Source: Cryoendolithus antarcticus
Taxonomy: Eukaryota; Ascomycota; Dothideomycetes; Cladosporiales; Cladosporiaceae
NCBI GenBank assembly: GCA_002077065.1
Contig: NAJO01000011.1
Span: forward strand, 891,001-955,000
DNA: 64,000 nucleotides
Direction of reading: 5' to 3'
A program made the translations under genes and the position numbers. The notes under the pieces are model-generated. The model was not told the origin of the DNA, did no database searches, and saw nothing but the letters and a program-made list of their open reading frames with translations. Below are positions 24,671 through 36,522 of this stretch, one piece after another (positions within the stretch are counted from its first letter, which is position 1; every line of letters begins with the position of its first letter).

Positions 24671-24944
24671 ATATAGAAACACTTATACCTGCCCATCGTG
24701 TCGAGCTAAGGGATCCGATGTACCGGTCAACCTTTTTTGGCGATGTTGGTGCATGTGCTTCAGCCGACCTTCGTCATCTTCCCATGCCTCAATGTCAATG
24801 TGCATACATTCACAATGTATACAGTTGCACCATTCGATATCCGACGCCATGCTAATCTCGAGGCAGTCAAGTATGCTTCGTCTGTCAACTACATACCACC
24901 ATGACCGCACCTGAAACTCCGCAGCCCGTAGCTGCTCTTTCGCC

Positions 24945-27539
24945 ATGGCCCCTCCACTACCCACCTCGAACATCCGCGCTTTCGTACAATGGAAGGACCT
25001 GAGCGTATACGCTGGCGACGAGATAGAGTGTATCATCACCTTTAGGAACATAGCCTCTATAGTGAGGCAGGAGGATGAGGCGCACCATGGCGCAAAGCCA
25101 GCAGGAGGAGACGCTCGGGCGGCGCAGAGTAGCAGGAGGTCTTCGCTGGCACCTACGACTACACAGGCGGCGAGAGCGCCCTCAATAGTATCCGCAAGGC
25201 CAGCTCCGAAAGATCGAGGACATCGACCAGCGCTTTCGCTCAGCGTGGTGAGCGCACCATCGAAAGCTGGGCTGTTCAGTTCTCCTCTGCGCAGTGCACC
25301 ACTGCACACTCGCACACCGGTGACTGCGAAAGCAGCAAAGGGCTATCATGGACGCTCACTATCGATCATGTCACTCGGGAGCGAAGCGCCGGGCGACCGT
25401 ACACCACCACTGGTGGCTAGTCAGGGTAGGAAACCCAGTAACGGACACATGCGAAGCGCGAGTCTACAGGTCTCGTCGAAGCCGCCTCCGTTGCCGCTAT
25501 CAGCTACGAACACGACTGGCACAGCGATCGCTCCTAGGCAGCCGTCGCCATTGTATGAGTCTAGCACGCCACCTGCGTTGGCTGAGAGTGAGGGAAACGA
25601 CACTTCGCTCAGGCCAGCAAGGAGGCGACCTGGCACTGTCTCAGCGAACAGCACGCCCAATTTTGGAGGGCAGGGATTTCCACGTCGAAGTCCTGGTTCT
25701 AGTGGTCCGATCGTGCCTGATTTCTCGTTCCCTCCACGGCAGCCTGAGATGGCCCGTCCGATGTCGCCAGATGACCTGCCCAAGTCGAAGCGGAGTCCGT
25801 CAACGATGCAGTCAGGGCAGTATCGGGGCACTTCGCCTCGCCCAGTGGATGGCTACTCAGGCACTCTCGGCAATCTCAACCCAATACAAAGGGTCATGTC
25901 GGAGTCTTCGGCGGGAGGCACGCCACGGAGCAGTGGCGAGTTCTACAGCATGAGCAATCACAGCGATGAGACGATGGTCTCCGAACTACCAAATCACAAT
26001 CATGCCACTGGCCGACTTCTACAATCACACTCGCGACAGGCTTCACGGTCCCGGGTTCCTTTTCAGGACAACAGACCCACGGAGCCGGAGACTTTGATGA
26101 TGGGCTATGCGCAGACAGCAGGTCACTTCACACTCGATGGCAGTCTAGTCAACGCAGCGCCCTTTGAGGAAGTGAAGCGCAAAGGCGTGCAGGGCAGTGG
26201 GGGCGTGATCGGTGTCGAGCGCTCGAGACGTACCTCCGGCATGTTCGGCGCCCTCAGCTGGGGCAGTATTGGTGAGTCCATAGGCGGACTGCTCGGTGGC
26301 GATGACAACAGCTCGATGGCGCAGATGAAAGCAACAGCGAGCTCAAAGACAGTCCCATTACTCTCCACGCCGCAGTCACTGCTGTTTGTGGATCTGCGAC
26401 TTGCGCCGGGTGAGAGCAGGAGCTACCACTATCGATTCGCCCTCCCTCGTGGACTGCCACCTAGTCATCGCGGTAGAGCGATCAAGGTTGACTATCAGCT
26501 GGTGCTTGGTCTGCAAAGACCCGGCGGCCACCCGGTCAAGCAGATCGAAGTGCCATTCCGCGTCCTTGGCAGCGTCGATCGGCGAGGTGAGATACTTGGA
26601 CATGACCTGATGTCACCATACATCTTTTTGAAAGACTCGGCTCGGTCGCAATCAATCAGTGGCCCTGAGCCTTCGACCCCCGGGAGCCTCGACTTCCCTC
26701 CATTTCCTCCGAGAGAGCCATCGAACAAAGCCAAGCCGCCAGAGCAAGGCCTGGAAGACTTCCTGCGCTACACCGATCGATTACTAGCCAGCACTTCAGA
26801 GACCGACCAACACGGTGCTCTGCTCTCTCCCACCTCGCCTACATCGCCCACCCTCAATCGCGTTGATAGTCTGCCTAACGGCTCGCCACCCACAGCGAGC
26901 ACGAGAGAATACATTGACTTCGCCCTTCTCCGCGCCAACCAAACCTCATCGCCCACAGCCCAGTCTCCGAACCGCTTCAACATCGCGCGCGCCGGCCAGC
27001 CCGTCGCAGTTCTCACCTTACTTCGCCCAGCATGCAGACTCGGCGAAGCCATTACCGGCCGTCTAGACTTCAGCTCACCCTCTGACTCCGACTCACCACC
27101 TCTCGTACCCACCTACGGCCTTCTGATCGAACTCGAAAGTGCCGAGCGCGTTGATCCATCCCTCGCTCTACGAAGTGCAAGCTCGATTCAGCGCGTGACG
27201 CACAAGATCCACGCTTTGGTTCGTGAGACGACGCTGTTCGCAAAGTACATCACGTTCAATCTTACTGTGCCGACGAATGCGACGCCGACCTTCGAGACGA
27301 CGGGTGTGAGTCTAAATTGGCGACTGAAGATCGAATTCACGACTGCGCGGCAGGTGGAAGGGCAGGAGAAGGGTGAGGAGGGGCTAATGGAGGAAGTAGG
27401 TAGCGATGAGCGCGGCGTCACGATGCTAGCTCGAGAGAAGCTGGAGAGCGAGACCTGGGAAGTCGGCATCCCGGTCAAAGTCTACGGTGCGCAGGTAGTC
27501 GTAGACGACACTGCCGCGCCAGAGGGCCTAGTCATCTAG
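24945..27539 (+). CDS. RGP1: RGP1-type subunit of the Ric1-Rgp1 GEF for Rab6/Ypt6
   Basis: An 864-aa protein with Rgp1-domain sequence. Its partner Ric1 is not in this window. The complex activates the Golgi GTPase Ypt6/Rab6 for retrograde vesicle fusion. The arrestin-like start (RAFVQWKDLSVYAGDEIECIITFRN, residues about 11-35) is split from the conserved middle by about 330 disordered Ser/Pro residues. The conserved parts are GYAQTAGHFTLDGSLV, the SLLFVDLRLAPGESRSYHYRFALPRGLPPSHRGRAIKVDYQLVLG block (about 480-525), PFRVLGSVD, and a C-terminal beta-rich domain ending at about 850. The long insertion is usual for filamentous fungi. ATG at 24945 has the context GCCATGG. No intron needed. Its stop lies 75 bp from the converging GNAT gene. 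Confidence 0.9.
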   Translation: MAPPLPTSNIRAFVQWKDLSVYAGDEIECIITFRNIASIVRQEDEAHHGAKPAGGDARAAQSSRRSSLAPTTTQAARAPSIVSARPAPKDRGHRPALSLSVVSAPSKAGLFSSPLRSAPLHTRTPVTAKAAKGYHGRSLSIMSLGSEAPGDRTPPLVASQGRKPSNGHMRSASLQVSSKPPPLPLSATNTTGTAIAPRQPSPLYESSTPPALAESEGNDTSLRPARRRPGTVSANSTPNFGGQGFPRRSPGSSGPIVPDFSFPPRQPEMARPMSPDDLPKSKRSPSTMQSGQYRGTSPRPVDGYSGTLGNLNPIQRVMSESSAGGTPRSSGEFYSMSNHSDETMVSELPNHNHATGRLLQSHSRQASRSRVPFQDNRPTEPETLMMGYAQTAGHFTLDGSLVNAAPFEEVKRKGVQGSGGVIGVERSRRTSGMFGALSWGSIGESIGGLLGGDDNSSMAQMKATASSKTVPLLSTPQSLLFVDLRLAPGESRSYHYRFALPRGLPPSHRGRAIKVDYQLVLGLQRPGGHPVKQIEVPFRVLGSVDRRGEILGHDLMSPYIFLKDSARSQSISGPEPSTPGSLDFPPFPPREPSNKAKPPEQGLEDFLRYTDRLLASTSETDQHGALLSPTSPTSPTLNRVDSLPNGSPPTASTREYIDFALLRANQTSSPTAQSPNRFNIARAGQPVAVLTLLRPACRLGEAITGRLDFSSPSDSDSPPLVPTYGLLIELESAERVDPSLALRSASSIQRVTHKIHALVRETTLFAKYITFNLTVPTNATPTFETTGVSLNWRLKIEFTTARQVEGQEKGEEGLMEEVGSDERGVTMLAREKLESETWEVGIPVKVYGAQVVVDDTAAPEGLVI

Positions 27540-27614
27540 TCTCGATCACCACCAAACGAGAACAACTTTCCTCCAAATCTCAGCTTCCACTCAAGACCTC
27601 CCCACCACTGCCCC

Positions 27615-28245
27615 TCAGAGCGCAAACCCCCGTCTCGTCATAACAGCAATCTTCCCACTCTCCTCACCCGCGTCCCAAAAACCCAGTTCCTTACCATAAA
27701 ACTCCATTCCCTTGCCTGGCGTAGCTACCAGGAACGCCCTTCGCAGCGCGGGCATGGAGTCTATGACTTCGCCGCAACAAGCTACGAGCCATTTCCCTAG
27801 ATCTAGACCCCGATGGGAAGGGGAAAGGTAGACATCGGTTAAGTAACACGTGCTAACGTGGTCTGTGATGAAGCGCGCGAGGCCAATTTGCTTCGGCGCC
27901 ACTGGTGAAGGGCCGTCTGTTGTCGGGGATGGGGTGCGAGGGGTTGATGGCTCGGATACGGTGGCTGCTGGCGGGACAGAGGGGGGGACTTCGTAGACGC
28001 CTAGAGTGGTTGAGTGTTGGAGCATGAGTTTTAGGGTGTCGGTGTCGAGGCGTTTGGCCCACTGCGATGCGTTAGTCTCGTGTTTAGAGTGTTGTGGAGG
28101 GAGCATGGGCACGCACGTACATCTCCTCGCTCTCGAATGCATTGTTGATCATGTCCAAGTCCAGCAGATCCTGCGAAGTCGAGATGAGGTATTCGATGCC
28201 TTTGACTTCTTTCTGCCACTCGCGGACTGGAGTTGATGTAGCCAT
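27615..28245 (-). CDS. GNAT-family N-acetyltransferase, two exons
   Basis: An acetyl-CoA-dependent acetyltransferase of unknown substrate. Exon 1 (28245-28117, 43 codons) and exon 2 (28061-27615) flank a 55-nt intron with donor GTGCGT, branch GACTAAC and acceptor GCAG, giving 191 aa. Fungal GNAT marks: LDLDMINNAFESEEMYWAKRLDTDTL, then a strand GLARFITDHVSTCYLTDVYLSP, the acetyl-CoA loop HRGLDLGKWLV, and a C-terminal YGKELGFWDAG. A roughly 30-residue Pro/Ser/Thr-rich loop (about 75-104) interrupts the fold between strands, which is unusual but keeps the frame. ATG at 28245 begins MATSTPVREWQKEVKGIEYLIS. Converges on RGP1. Confidence 0.88.
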
Positions 28246-28644
28246 TGTCGCAGCCGAAGGGTCACGAATAGTCTCTGATCTACAACTGACAGGTAAGTGA
28301 TCGACCGTGAGATCAATGCTGTTATCCGGAACTCAGTTGCAATGACTTCTGCGGCGCGTTCGATGTGCAGATCACTCAAGTGACTGTGAACTTCAGGTCG
28401 ATTTCGTGAAGTGGAGCATAAAATCACGGTAGCGACGATATATCGCAGCAACTACCCAACCAATCGAGCTCAAATCGAGGTCGAAATATTCCGCACACAA
28501 TCGCAAACTGTCTCGCGAACCACGTATTGAGACCATGAGCCGAAGATTAGAGCCGCCAATGTGAAGCTCATTACATTACACTATGTACATCCTCACGGTA
28601 TCATTAATACCCATCGTACCCATGCCCCGTGAATCAAGCACCTC
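28246..28644. other. Intergenic
   Basis: 399 bp between the permease stop and the GNAT start. Nothing recognised. Confidence 0.35.
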
Positions 28645-30417
28645 TCACCTCACGGCCCCATCCTTGCCCACCCCAACCGTCCCATACTCCGACCCCGTAC
28701 TCGCCCCCCTCTCGCCCTCACCCGCAAACACATCCACACTCGCCTTCGCAAACTTCCTGGCAGGAACCTTCTGCTCAAACAGCACGTCCAATTCCGCAAA
28801 CGTCCGGCCCCTCGGCTCCGGCAGGCGGAAGTAAGAGTACACAATACAGAGCGCGCAGCTCGCGGCCCAGAAGAAGCCAGTGTAGTTTCCCCAATTCCAC
28901 GCCGTGGGATTAATCATGTAAGGCGTGAGAACCGAGCAGACGATACCTACTATCACATACAACCCGCGGCCCAGAACGACAGTCTTAATTTGGAGGCGCC
29001 GCGTTGACAGCTCTGCGACAAGACTGTAGGCCACGGTGCCGACGGTGAGTTGGTACACGGCGGCCCAGACGATCATGATGGAGCCTGTGGCTAACGCGGA
29101 CTGATCGCGATGCGTCGCAGGAACGAGCCCAAGGAACCCCATGATGAAGAGCATCAAGCAGAGCCCGCAGAGACCGTAGAGGAATAGTGTCCGTCGGCCG
29201 AGACCCGCGCTCATGAGACCCCAGGCGCCGAAGACACCGACCATGTTTATGGCGTACTGGCCCATTGCGAAAGAATATGAGGTCGATGGGTCCAGGCCGG
29301 CTTGTTGCAGGAAGTAAGTGCTGTAATTTGAGAAGCTGTTTCCTGATAAATTCTGCATTGCCCAGACCATGCAGACGATTTCTGTACGTCTCAGATCGAC
29401 GCCCTTGAAGCAGTCGAGGTAGGAGGCGCCGGACGTCAACTTCTCTTCGAGACGCGTGGTGTGCACCATCATGCTTACCGTTTCGTCGGCGTCGAAATCG
29501 GTTTCACGGTTCAAGGAAGTGAGGCGGAGGAGCGCTTTTTTCGCTTCGGCGACGCGGCCTTTGCGGACTAGCCACCAGGGCGACTCGGGGGCGAAGGCTA
29601 TGCCTACTGCGAGGGGGACGGGCCACATCCATTGCAGCGCGTAGGGAATGCGATAAGCCCAGTGGTCGTTACGGTTGAGCATTGCTTTGATGACGCCTAT
29701 GGCGATGAGCTGCCCGAGACCCCAGCAGAAGTTGACGTAGGTTGTTAGGTAGCCGCGCAGAGCTACGGGGCAGACTTCGGAGGCGTACTGCGAGCATTGT
29801 CAGCGAGACCGAATGCGAGCCTTGGAGGCGACGGCGAGGAAACTCACGCTAATCGTCAATGTCTGAAATACTCCCCAAGGAATACCGCATAGTATCTCCG
29901 CCACAAGCAACTGCGCCAGCGAATTTGCCGTGAAGAAAATCGCAGTAAAGCCCATGATCAAAGTCAAACACCCCACAACAGTCCACTTATATCCAAACCT
30001 CTCGCTCACAAACCCATTCAAAATCAACCCAATAATCTCTCCAACATTAGCTCCATTACTCAAGCCAGATTGCCACGCAGCCGAAACCGAAAAACTCCCA
30101 TCCGGCTGCAAAGTGCCAAACTTCTGATTCCACTGCGGGAATCCGTACAAGTTATTCACGAGCGCGAGGTCGAAGCCTTCCATGGCTATGCAGGTGGAGA
30201 TTAGGAGGGACCAGGCGATGGCTTTGGGGTAGAGGCGGATGCCTTGCATGAGGGTCATGCTGTGTTCTTTGTCGGAGGCCAATTTAGCATTTATAGTTGT
30301 CTGCTCATTCGTTTCGGCGTGCGTGGCGGCTTCGACTGAGGATGTGCGAGGTGGCGAGACATGTTTCTTGTCCATATCGCCAGGCGCGTAGGCCTCGGGC
30401 ACGGGGTGTTGCGCCAT
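28645..30417 (-). CDS. MFS alpha-glucoside (maltose)-type permease, two exons
   Basis: A proton symporter of the fungal maltose/alpha-glucoside permease group, plasma membrane. Exon 1 (30417-29848, 190 codons) and exon 2 (29787-28645, 380 codons plus stop) are joined over a 60-nt intron (29788-29847; GTGAGT donor, CTGAC branch, GCAG acceptor) to 570 aa. A hydrophilic N-terminus of about 70 residues precedes helix 1. Group marks are STCIAMEGFDLALVNNLYGFPQW, SERFGYKWT, YASEVCPVALRGYLTTYVNFCWG, FAPESPWWLVRKGR, and the PEPRGRTFAELDVLFE tail. ATG at 30417 (MAQHPVPEAY) is used; the frame upstream starts only with TTG. Substrate is inferred from family resemblance. Confidence 0.9.
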
Positions 30418-31281
30418 CTTGATACGTGGTGTGCTTTCGCGGTACTTGCGTGTCAAGTAGTCACGATATCAATGCTGACGAGATACAGAAAGGAAAGCGG
30501 TGAGTTTGAGAAAGAATTGCATACTTGACAGCGCGGATCATTGTTGTCGAGCATAGCGCTCCGAGTGAGGTGGGGACGGCGCACACGCGACCGAGCGAAG
30601 CACTAGTCAGTGGCAACGCTCTAACCGGCCACAGACGACGGCTGCAGAGCAACGCATGGCTGTAGCGTGGGGAGTGTAAGCTAGCAGACTGTGGACATGG
30701 TCACGCCGCTCTAGGAAGCTTGTGCACGTAGCCATGGCGGTAGAAGCGAGAAAAGGTGCGGAGAAAGAGCAGATCGTGAAGTGCAGTACCTCGGCGACAA
30801 GGGGAAACAGTTCTTCCGTTGCGGCAACAGTCACGTGCAAGCGTTTGACTTTTGAACTTCTTGAGTTTCATACACCTCCCCATCTTCATATAGACTACAT
30901 CCCCTTCCCATATCCCTTCCCATCTCCTCTATGCCATGTACCCGCACTCCGTACGCCTCGCGCAAAACCACACAGCCCCGCCCAAGAGAGACAGCCAGTA
31001 TTCTATCCACACGCCAGGATCAATATATATGCAACAAATTAGCTCTGCTGTCTTCATTGCGACGCCAACCGCATTGCGGGAACGGAAGACAGGAACGCCG
31101 GGGAGATGCCAGAAATCTGTAGTGAGTGTTGCGAAAGGAGGGGCGCCGGGCTATGCAGGAGGGCGAGCTTCGTGTCGAGAGGAGGGAGGTGCGCGGATGT
31201 ACATCGTTGAGCAGGCGTCGTGGCGGAGGTCGATATCCAAGTCCTGCGACTCGCTTGCGGATGCGAGCTCTGGCACTCAGC
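30418..31281. other. Intergenic with promoter-like pyrimidine tract
   Basis: 864 bp between the permease start and the KRE6 stop. At 30860-30935 the + strand has a CATATAGAC box followed by a CT-rich tract and then ATGs at 30931 and 30935, the look of a fungal promoter and leader. The frames that follow (63 codons, or 198 codons running antisense into KRE6) have no recognisable family. Confidence 0.35.
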
Positions 31282-33545
31282 TCATCGCCACGGAACCCAC
31301 GACCGCTTCGCCTTCTTCGCCTTATGCGCCATCTTCCTCTCCTTGTTCTTGCCCGAGCTCGTACTGGTTGAGCACTGATCGACGAACGAGTTCTGAGGCC
31401 AACTGTAACCCGCTTTGTCCCTGCAATACTGTCAGCCCTGTTTCCCCAGCGTCAATGTCCGCAATCCCACTTACCAGTGAGTCAAATTCGGGTTGGTGTA
31501 CGCCTCCCCATGATTCGCAATATACTCCGTAGTCGGGTATCCCGCCGGATCGCAAGTCAACTCATCCCCATCGCCCTGGTAAACACGCACATAGTCGATC
31601 CGCATTGTCGCAGGCATGAGTGGCGCAAGGCCAGTCAAATTCAGCTCGGCGAAACCGGTACTCATACCGAAGTTCAGAATCAACGCCAACGGCTCTTCGG
31701 GGATCACGCGTTGTCCGACGTTGCCATTCGGCCCAGTAGCAGCGCCAGTGACTTTCCACGTGTCCACGTCGCCAACATTCCAGAGAATGTAGCCGTCCTC
31801 GCCGGGCGTGTACTCGAAGCCGTATTTCTGGTACGCTTTGCCGTCATACCAGTTATTGTTCAGCAGCGTCACCGTAGACAGAGCTTGCTGGTACACGCCT
31901 CCCTGGTAGGAGTTCATAGCCGAGACTTTCGAGTCGTACAGCTCGATGGCATCCGTGTTGGGCCGCCACAGGAGGTCGAAAGGCGCAACTTGGAAAGACT
32001 GTGACGCCGAGCCAACCTGGTTGTTGGCGTCTAGATGCCCGACTGAGGCTTCCAGGGCGTCAATCTCGGGCGCGCTTCGGGCGAGGCCAGGGGACGGATG
32101 ATCTTCGCCTTCGCAACTACAGCCTGGCAATCGCATCCCGGGCAAGCTGCTCAAGCCGTCGGGGTCGGATTGATTCCATGTAATGCCTACATCGCACTCG
32201 TCGTGGTAGCTGTACGGCCACATGCCGTCTGTTGTTGATAGATAGCCCGGTCGACCTAGATTACCCATGGCCCAGAAACCGGGCCAGAACCCAATTGTGT
32301 CTCCTCGTCCGGGAAGGGAGATCGCAGCCTCCATGTAGCCGCCCTTGAAGCACATCTGATTCCAGGATTGTAACATTCCGGATCGGTAGTTGAGGTTGTG
32401 GGATTGGAAAGCGTCGAACTTTAGTGTGAGAAGGCCGTCTTTGGTCGTTGCAGCATCGGGGTCGTACCACTGTACGAAAGGTCAGCACTTCCTCCTGTAT
32501 ACTCACAGCGGCTCAGGTTCAGTGCATACCTCCAAGTCCTGCGTCGCACCATACCAAAAGTCCATGGCCGTCCAGTATGCATCATCGCCCGGGTAGAATG
32601 TCCGTCCGTCCTCATTGAACTCGTCGCTAAATACCAACTGCTGTGTATTACCATTTGTATCTTTCCGCGACATTGCACTCTTCGGCGTATCCGGATCTAT
32701 CAAACTCGTTCGCACGTTCTTCAGCGTTGGCGCATTCCCATCGAGGCAGTTCGGGTCCAGTTTGCACAAGTCCGAGCCTGCGGGTTTTATGGCCTTTTGT
32801 ACGAACGTTCTGCGTTTTCTTGTCAGCACACTGCAAGTCTTACCCGCTGATCAGCAGCAAGCACTCACAATATCGGGTATCCAATGAACAGTATCAACAC
32901 TCCAAGCGTAATGAGCGCCAAACCGCCAACATTCACCAGTCCTCGCTTACTGAACAGGTCTGAGCAGTCCAGCTTCTCCTTCTCGTTCGGATCCGGGTTG
33001 TGCAAGTAATCGTCCTTCTCCACATCTTCGGGGAACAACAGCAAGCCCGCAGAGGGTAAGATGTTGTACTTTTCGCTCACGGTCTGTGTGTTCACGCCAT
33101 CCTCATCGCTGCCTGCTCTTGAAGGTGCTCTTGAGTCATCGAACGGTGATACGAACGGCCCGCCGTACCGGCTGTCTCTGCTTCCTGCACTTTCCGATGA
33201 CCAAGACGTTCTTCGCGAATTGAAGCCACTTGCCGTCGGACTGTCCTCATCGCGAAAGCGTCTCGTCTTGTTTCTTCGCGGTGGCAGTAATAACTCAGCT
33301 GACTCCTGTGGCCCCTGATTGTCATACACTCCCGGCTGTCGTAATGAGCCTGCCGTGCCTGGCCGTGGTGCTTGCGCGGTACCTGCCGATGTCAATGACC
33401 GCGATGAAGGCTGCCGTGCGGTCTGTGGGCGCGACTGTGAATCGTGTTGTTGTTGGTCGATATTTAGGAGGTCACCACTCCCTGAATTCAGTCGGATGTG
33501 AGGTGGCGCGTGCCTTGGCGGCGGGAGGGAAGGGTCGTTGTCCAT
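31282..33545 (-). CDS. KRE6: Beta-1,6-glucan synthesis-associated protein, KRE6/SKN1 family, four exons
   Basis: A type II membrane protein needed for cell-wall beta-1,6-glucan, acting in the secretory pathway. Exons 33545-32869, 32809-32530, 32469-31475 and 31420-31282 give 696 aa; the introns of 59, 60 and 54 nt start GTGAGT, GTATGC and GTAAGT and end CGCAG, TACAG and TGCAG. The N-terminal 200 residues are disordered and cytosolic. One membrane span lies at about 205-225 (GGLALITLGVLILFIGYPI). A GH16-like luminal domain follows, with the acid-pair motif PEIDALEAS, SGMLQSWNQMCFKGGYMEAAIS, GFWPGFWAMGNLGRPGY and RIDYVRVYQ. The C-terminus SWPQNSFVDQC is followed by a Lys/Arg-rich tail of about 30 residues that is not typical. 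ATG at 33545; one codon upstream is only GTG. Confidence 0.93.
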
Positions 33546-35065
33546 CACTGTTCCGCAGGCCGGGCGGAGTAGTGTGGAAGAAGGGGGAGATGGGCGCTAC
33601 CGAGTCTGTACTGCAGTTCTGATGACGCGGGTGTGGTTTCAGTGAATGTATGTGTTGTTTGTTGTGTATCGGCCACACTCGCAAGTCAAGCGAACGTGTG
33701 TGTTGTCAGCGCGAGTGGTCCAGCCGTGCGCAGTCAGGCAGTCAGGCGGAGTGACAGTCGTGTTGTTGTGGTCAGCCAGGAATAATTCAGGCTTATGCAG
33801 GTCCCGAAAGAGCGTCGGCCGGCCGCGTGTTACGGGGGCGTTGCGGTGAGGCGCAGGTAACGTGAGCTGTTGTTGAAAGGAACAGCAACAGCGGCGGAGA
33901 GGAGGGCGGGGTGTTGAATGGCGGCGGTGATGGGAGAGACAGCGACGACGACGGTGAGACGTGTGTGTCTTGTGTGAGAATGGGCGACGGGTCTCGCGTA
34001 GCACAAGTCTCTACCTGTGTCCTTGTCAAGGGGTGCAGCGAATAGGGCCTAGTCTGTGCTGACCCGTCCTTGAGAGATGCGGCTCCACACCAATCGTCCA
34101 CGCAATGTCTCTCACTATTTGCCACGCCTTGGCCTACGCTTATGAAATATGTCTTGATGAAGGCAGCATCATCATGGCATTGTCAGGAGATACGTGGGAG
34201 CAGTTCCTGAAGGCGTCACGCGGTCACGACAACATGGTCATCGTACAGTGCGGAGAAAAAAGTCTACTTGACGCCGTACAGCACGCGAATGCTCGACCCG
34301 GCGCAGCGACGGCCATACCGACATAGCAACATCCATCTTGCATATGCAAAATACTGCGAGTAACACGGAGTGTATATGACAGTCCTAACAACTCCCGAGG
34401 AAGCGCGTATCGTTAGCATGTTGTGTCTCAACGCTACCCGAAATACATTACATGTACCCATCCCAGCTCTTTCTCCACCTTCCGCAGGCATGTCACCACG
34501 CGCGCTACGGGTCCCCCAGCGTATTGACAAAGTGTCGTCCGGCAACGTGGTGCAGATGCATAAGCAGTGAGACCAGCCAATGCGACAGCTCTAAGGGGTT
34601 CTCGTGCTCAATTGTCGATTGTTGGCTATGATGGTATACGTATACGTGGAGGAGTGTCGCCGTTGGGGTGATTCCGTAAAGTACAGTAGGTTTGACTACG
34701 CCACAGGGTTCAATTTCGCCATGTCAGAAACCGTGACGCCTGGACCGAGCGCCTCGAATATGCATCTTCACGTGGCAATGACATCGGAACACGATATTCC
34801 ATGACTACGGAAGTCGCGGCTAGCAGAGGTCCATATACGCCAGTCGATTCACGAAGACTATCGTCAGACTAATATCCACCTCCAACCATCGTTCGGTGTG
34901 ACATACTGGGCGGGTTCTCTCTGGCGCAGCAGTGGTGGTAATCTACCATCTGGGCTACATATCTAAGACCTCCTATAACGTGGTCGCGAAGGCGATAGTG
35001 ACTGGGTGAATATCGCTGGTAGGTTGGTGGCACGAGAGGTTGAGATTTCGCCATCAGCAGCAAGC
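33546..35065. other. 1.5-kb divergent promoter region
   Basis: Between the divergent KRE6 and DPH1 start codons. GT/CA-rich and repetitive in places near 33640-33960, with only short frames that show no family. No tRNA or conserved element recognised. Possibly a long KRE6 leader. Confidence 0.35.
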
Positions 35066-36501
35066 ATGGAGGAAGACAGAGCGATCGCGGATCTCGGACC
35101 AGATATCTCGACAGGCTTGGTGCAGGAAGAGGATATTGCTGTCAAGACACCCAAGAGAAGATTCGTAGGTCGAAGAGCAGCAGATGCCAAAGCTGCGGCG
35201 CGGGCAGAAGCCGAAGGCAACAGTGCAGTCGAGGATAGCAGCGCAGTACAAGGTGCATTCCACCACACACCCCAGCGATCTTTCAACAAGTCGCTGACGC
35301 TCCCCTCCCAGTCGCGCCCCGTCGTCGCCCCGCTCGCACCCTGAACAATGTCCCCGACTCCATTCTGCACGATACTGCAATCAACGAGGCCATCGCCCTA
35401 TTGCCCAAGAACTACAACTTCGAGCTGCACAAGACGATCCACCGCATCCGCACATCTGGCGCTCAGAAAATAGCATTGCAAATGCCCGAAGGCCTCCTCC
35501 TATTCGCCACAACAATCTCAGATATCCTCACGCAGTTCTGCCCCAATACCACATACCTGATAATGGGCGACGTAACCTACGGCGCCTGCTGCATAGACGA
35601 CTATACCGCGCGAGCGCTAGGCTGCGACATGCTAATCCACTACGCGCATAGCTGTCTGATCCCTGTGACGACGACGCAGATCCAGACATTGTACGTCTTC
35701 GTCGACATCGGCATTGATGTGCCGCATTTACTAGCTACGATCGAGCGCAACTTCAAGCCCGGCAGCACGATAGCCATGGTCGGCACGATTCAGTTCAATG
35801 CTACACTGCACGGGACCGCGCCGCAATTGCGAGCAGCAGGCTACAAGATCCTCATCCCGCAGATCGCGCCGCTTTCCAAGGGCGAGATCCTCGGCTGCAC
35901 GTCCCCACATTTGACCAAGGAGGAGAATGTAGACTGCATCCTCTATCTCGGCGATGGGAGGTTCCATTTAGAGAGCGCGATGATCCACAATCCCAAGATC
36001 CCGGCTTATAGGTATGATCCCTACTCCCAGCGCCTGACGCACGAAGTCTACGATCATGACACCCTCCTCGCCGACCGCAGCAAAGCCCTAACCGGCGCAA
36101 GGACAGCGAAGAAATGGGGTCTCATACTCGGCTCCCTAGGCCGGCAAGGAAACCCGCATACCCTCACGCTCGTGCAAAACCACTTGCGGGACCGCGGGAT
36201 CCCTTACGTCAACCTCCTGCTGAGTGAGATCTTCCCTGGCAAGCTAGCGACGATGCCAGACGTGGAGTGCTGGGTGCAGGTCGCTTGTCCGAGGCTGAGC
36301 ATAGACTGGGGATATGCTTTTGCGAGGCCGCTGCTGACGCCTTATGAAGCGCTGGTTGTGCTGGGACAAAGTGACGGGTGGGAGAAGGAGGGGAGGTACC
36401 GGATGGATTATTATGGGCGGGAGGGGCTGGGGAGGGTTAAGAAAGAGGATCTGGCTGTGAAGGGTGTTGAGGCATCTCCGGTAGTAGAAGCCGCGGCTTG
36501 A
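35066..36501 (+). CDS. DPH1: Diphthamide biosynthesis protein 1, two exons
   Basis: With Dph2 it forms the iron-sulfur enzyme that transfers the 3-amino-3-carboxypropyl group of S-adenosylmethionine to a histidine of elongation factor 2, the first diphthamide step, in the cytosol. Exon 1 (35066-35252) and exon 2 (35312-36501) join over a 59-nt intron (GTGCAT donor, GCTGAC branch, CCCAG acceptor) to 458 aa. The three cluster cysteines are visible: in GDVTYGACC (about 155), GEILGCTSP (about 258) and [13 protein letters not shown] (about 388). The domain starts [27 protein letters not shown] and includes [13 protein letters not shown] at 35066 (MEEDRA) is chosen; upstream the frame opens only with GTG. 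Its stop lies 21 bp from the converging thioesterase stop. Confidence 0.95.
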
Positions 36502-36522
36502 AGGAAGACGAATCAGGGGGGT

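Noticed and set aside
24683..25315. 210-codon minus-strand frame overlapping the RGP1 start
   Set aside because: Overlaps conserved RGP1 coding sequence, no domain, low-complexity translation.
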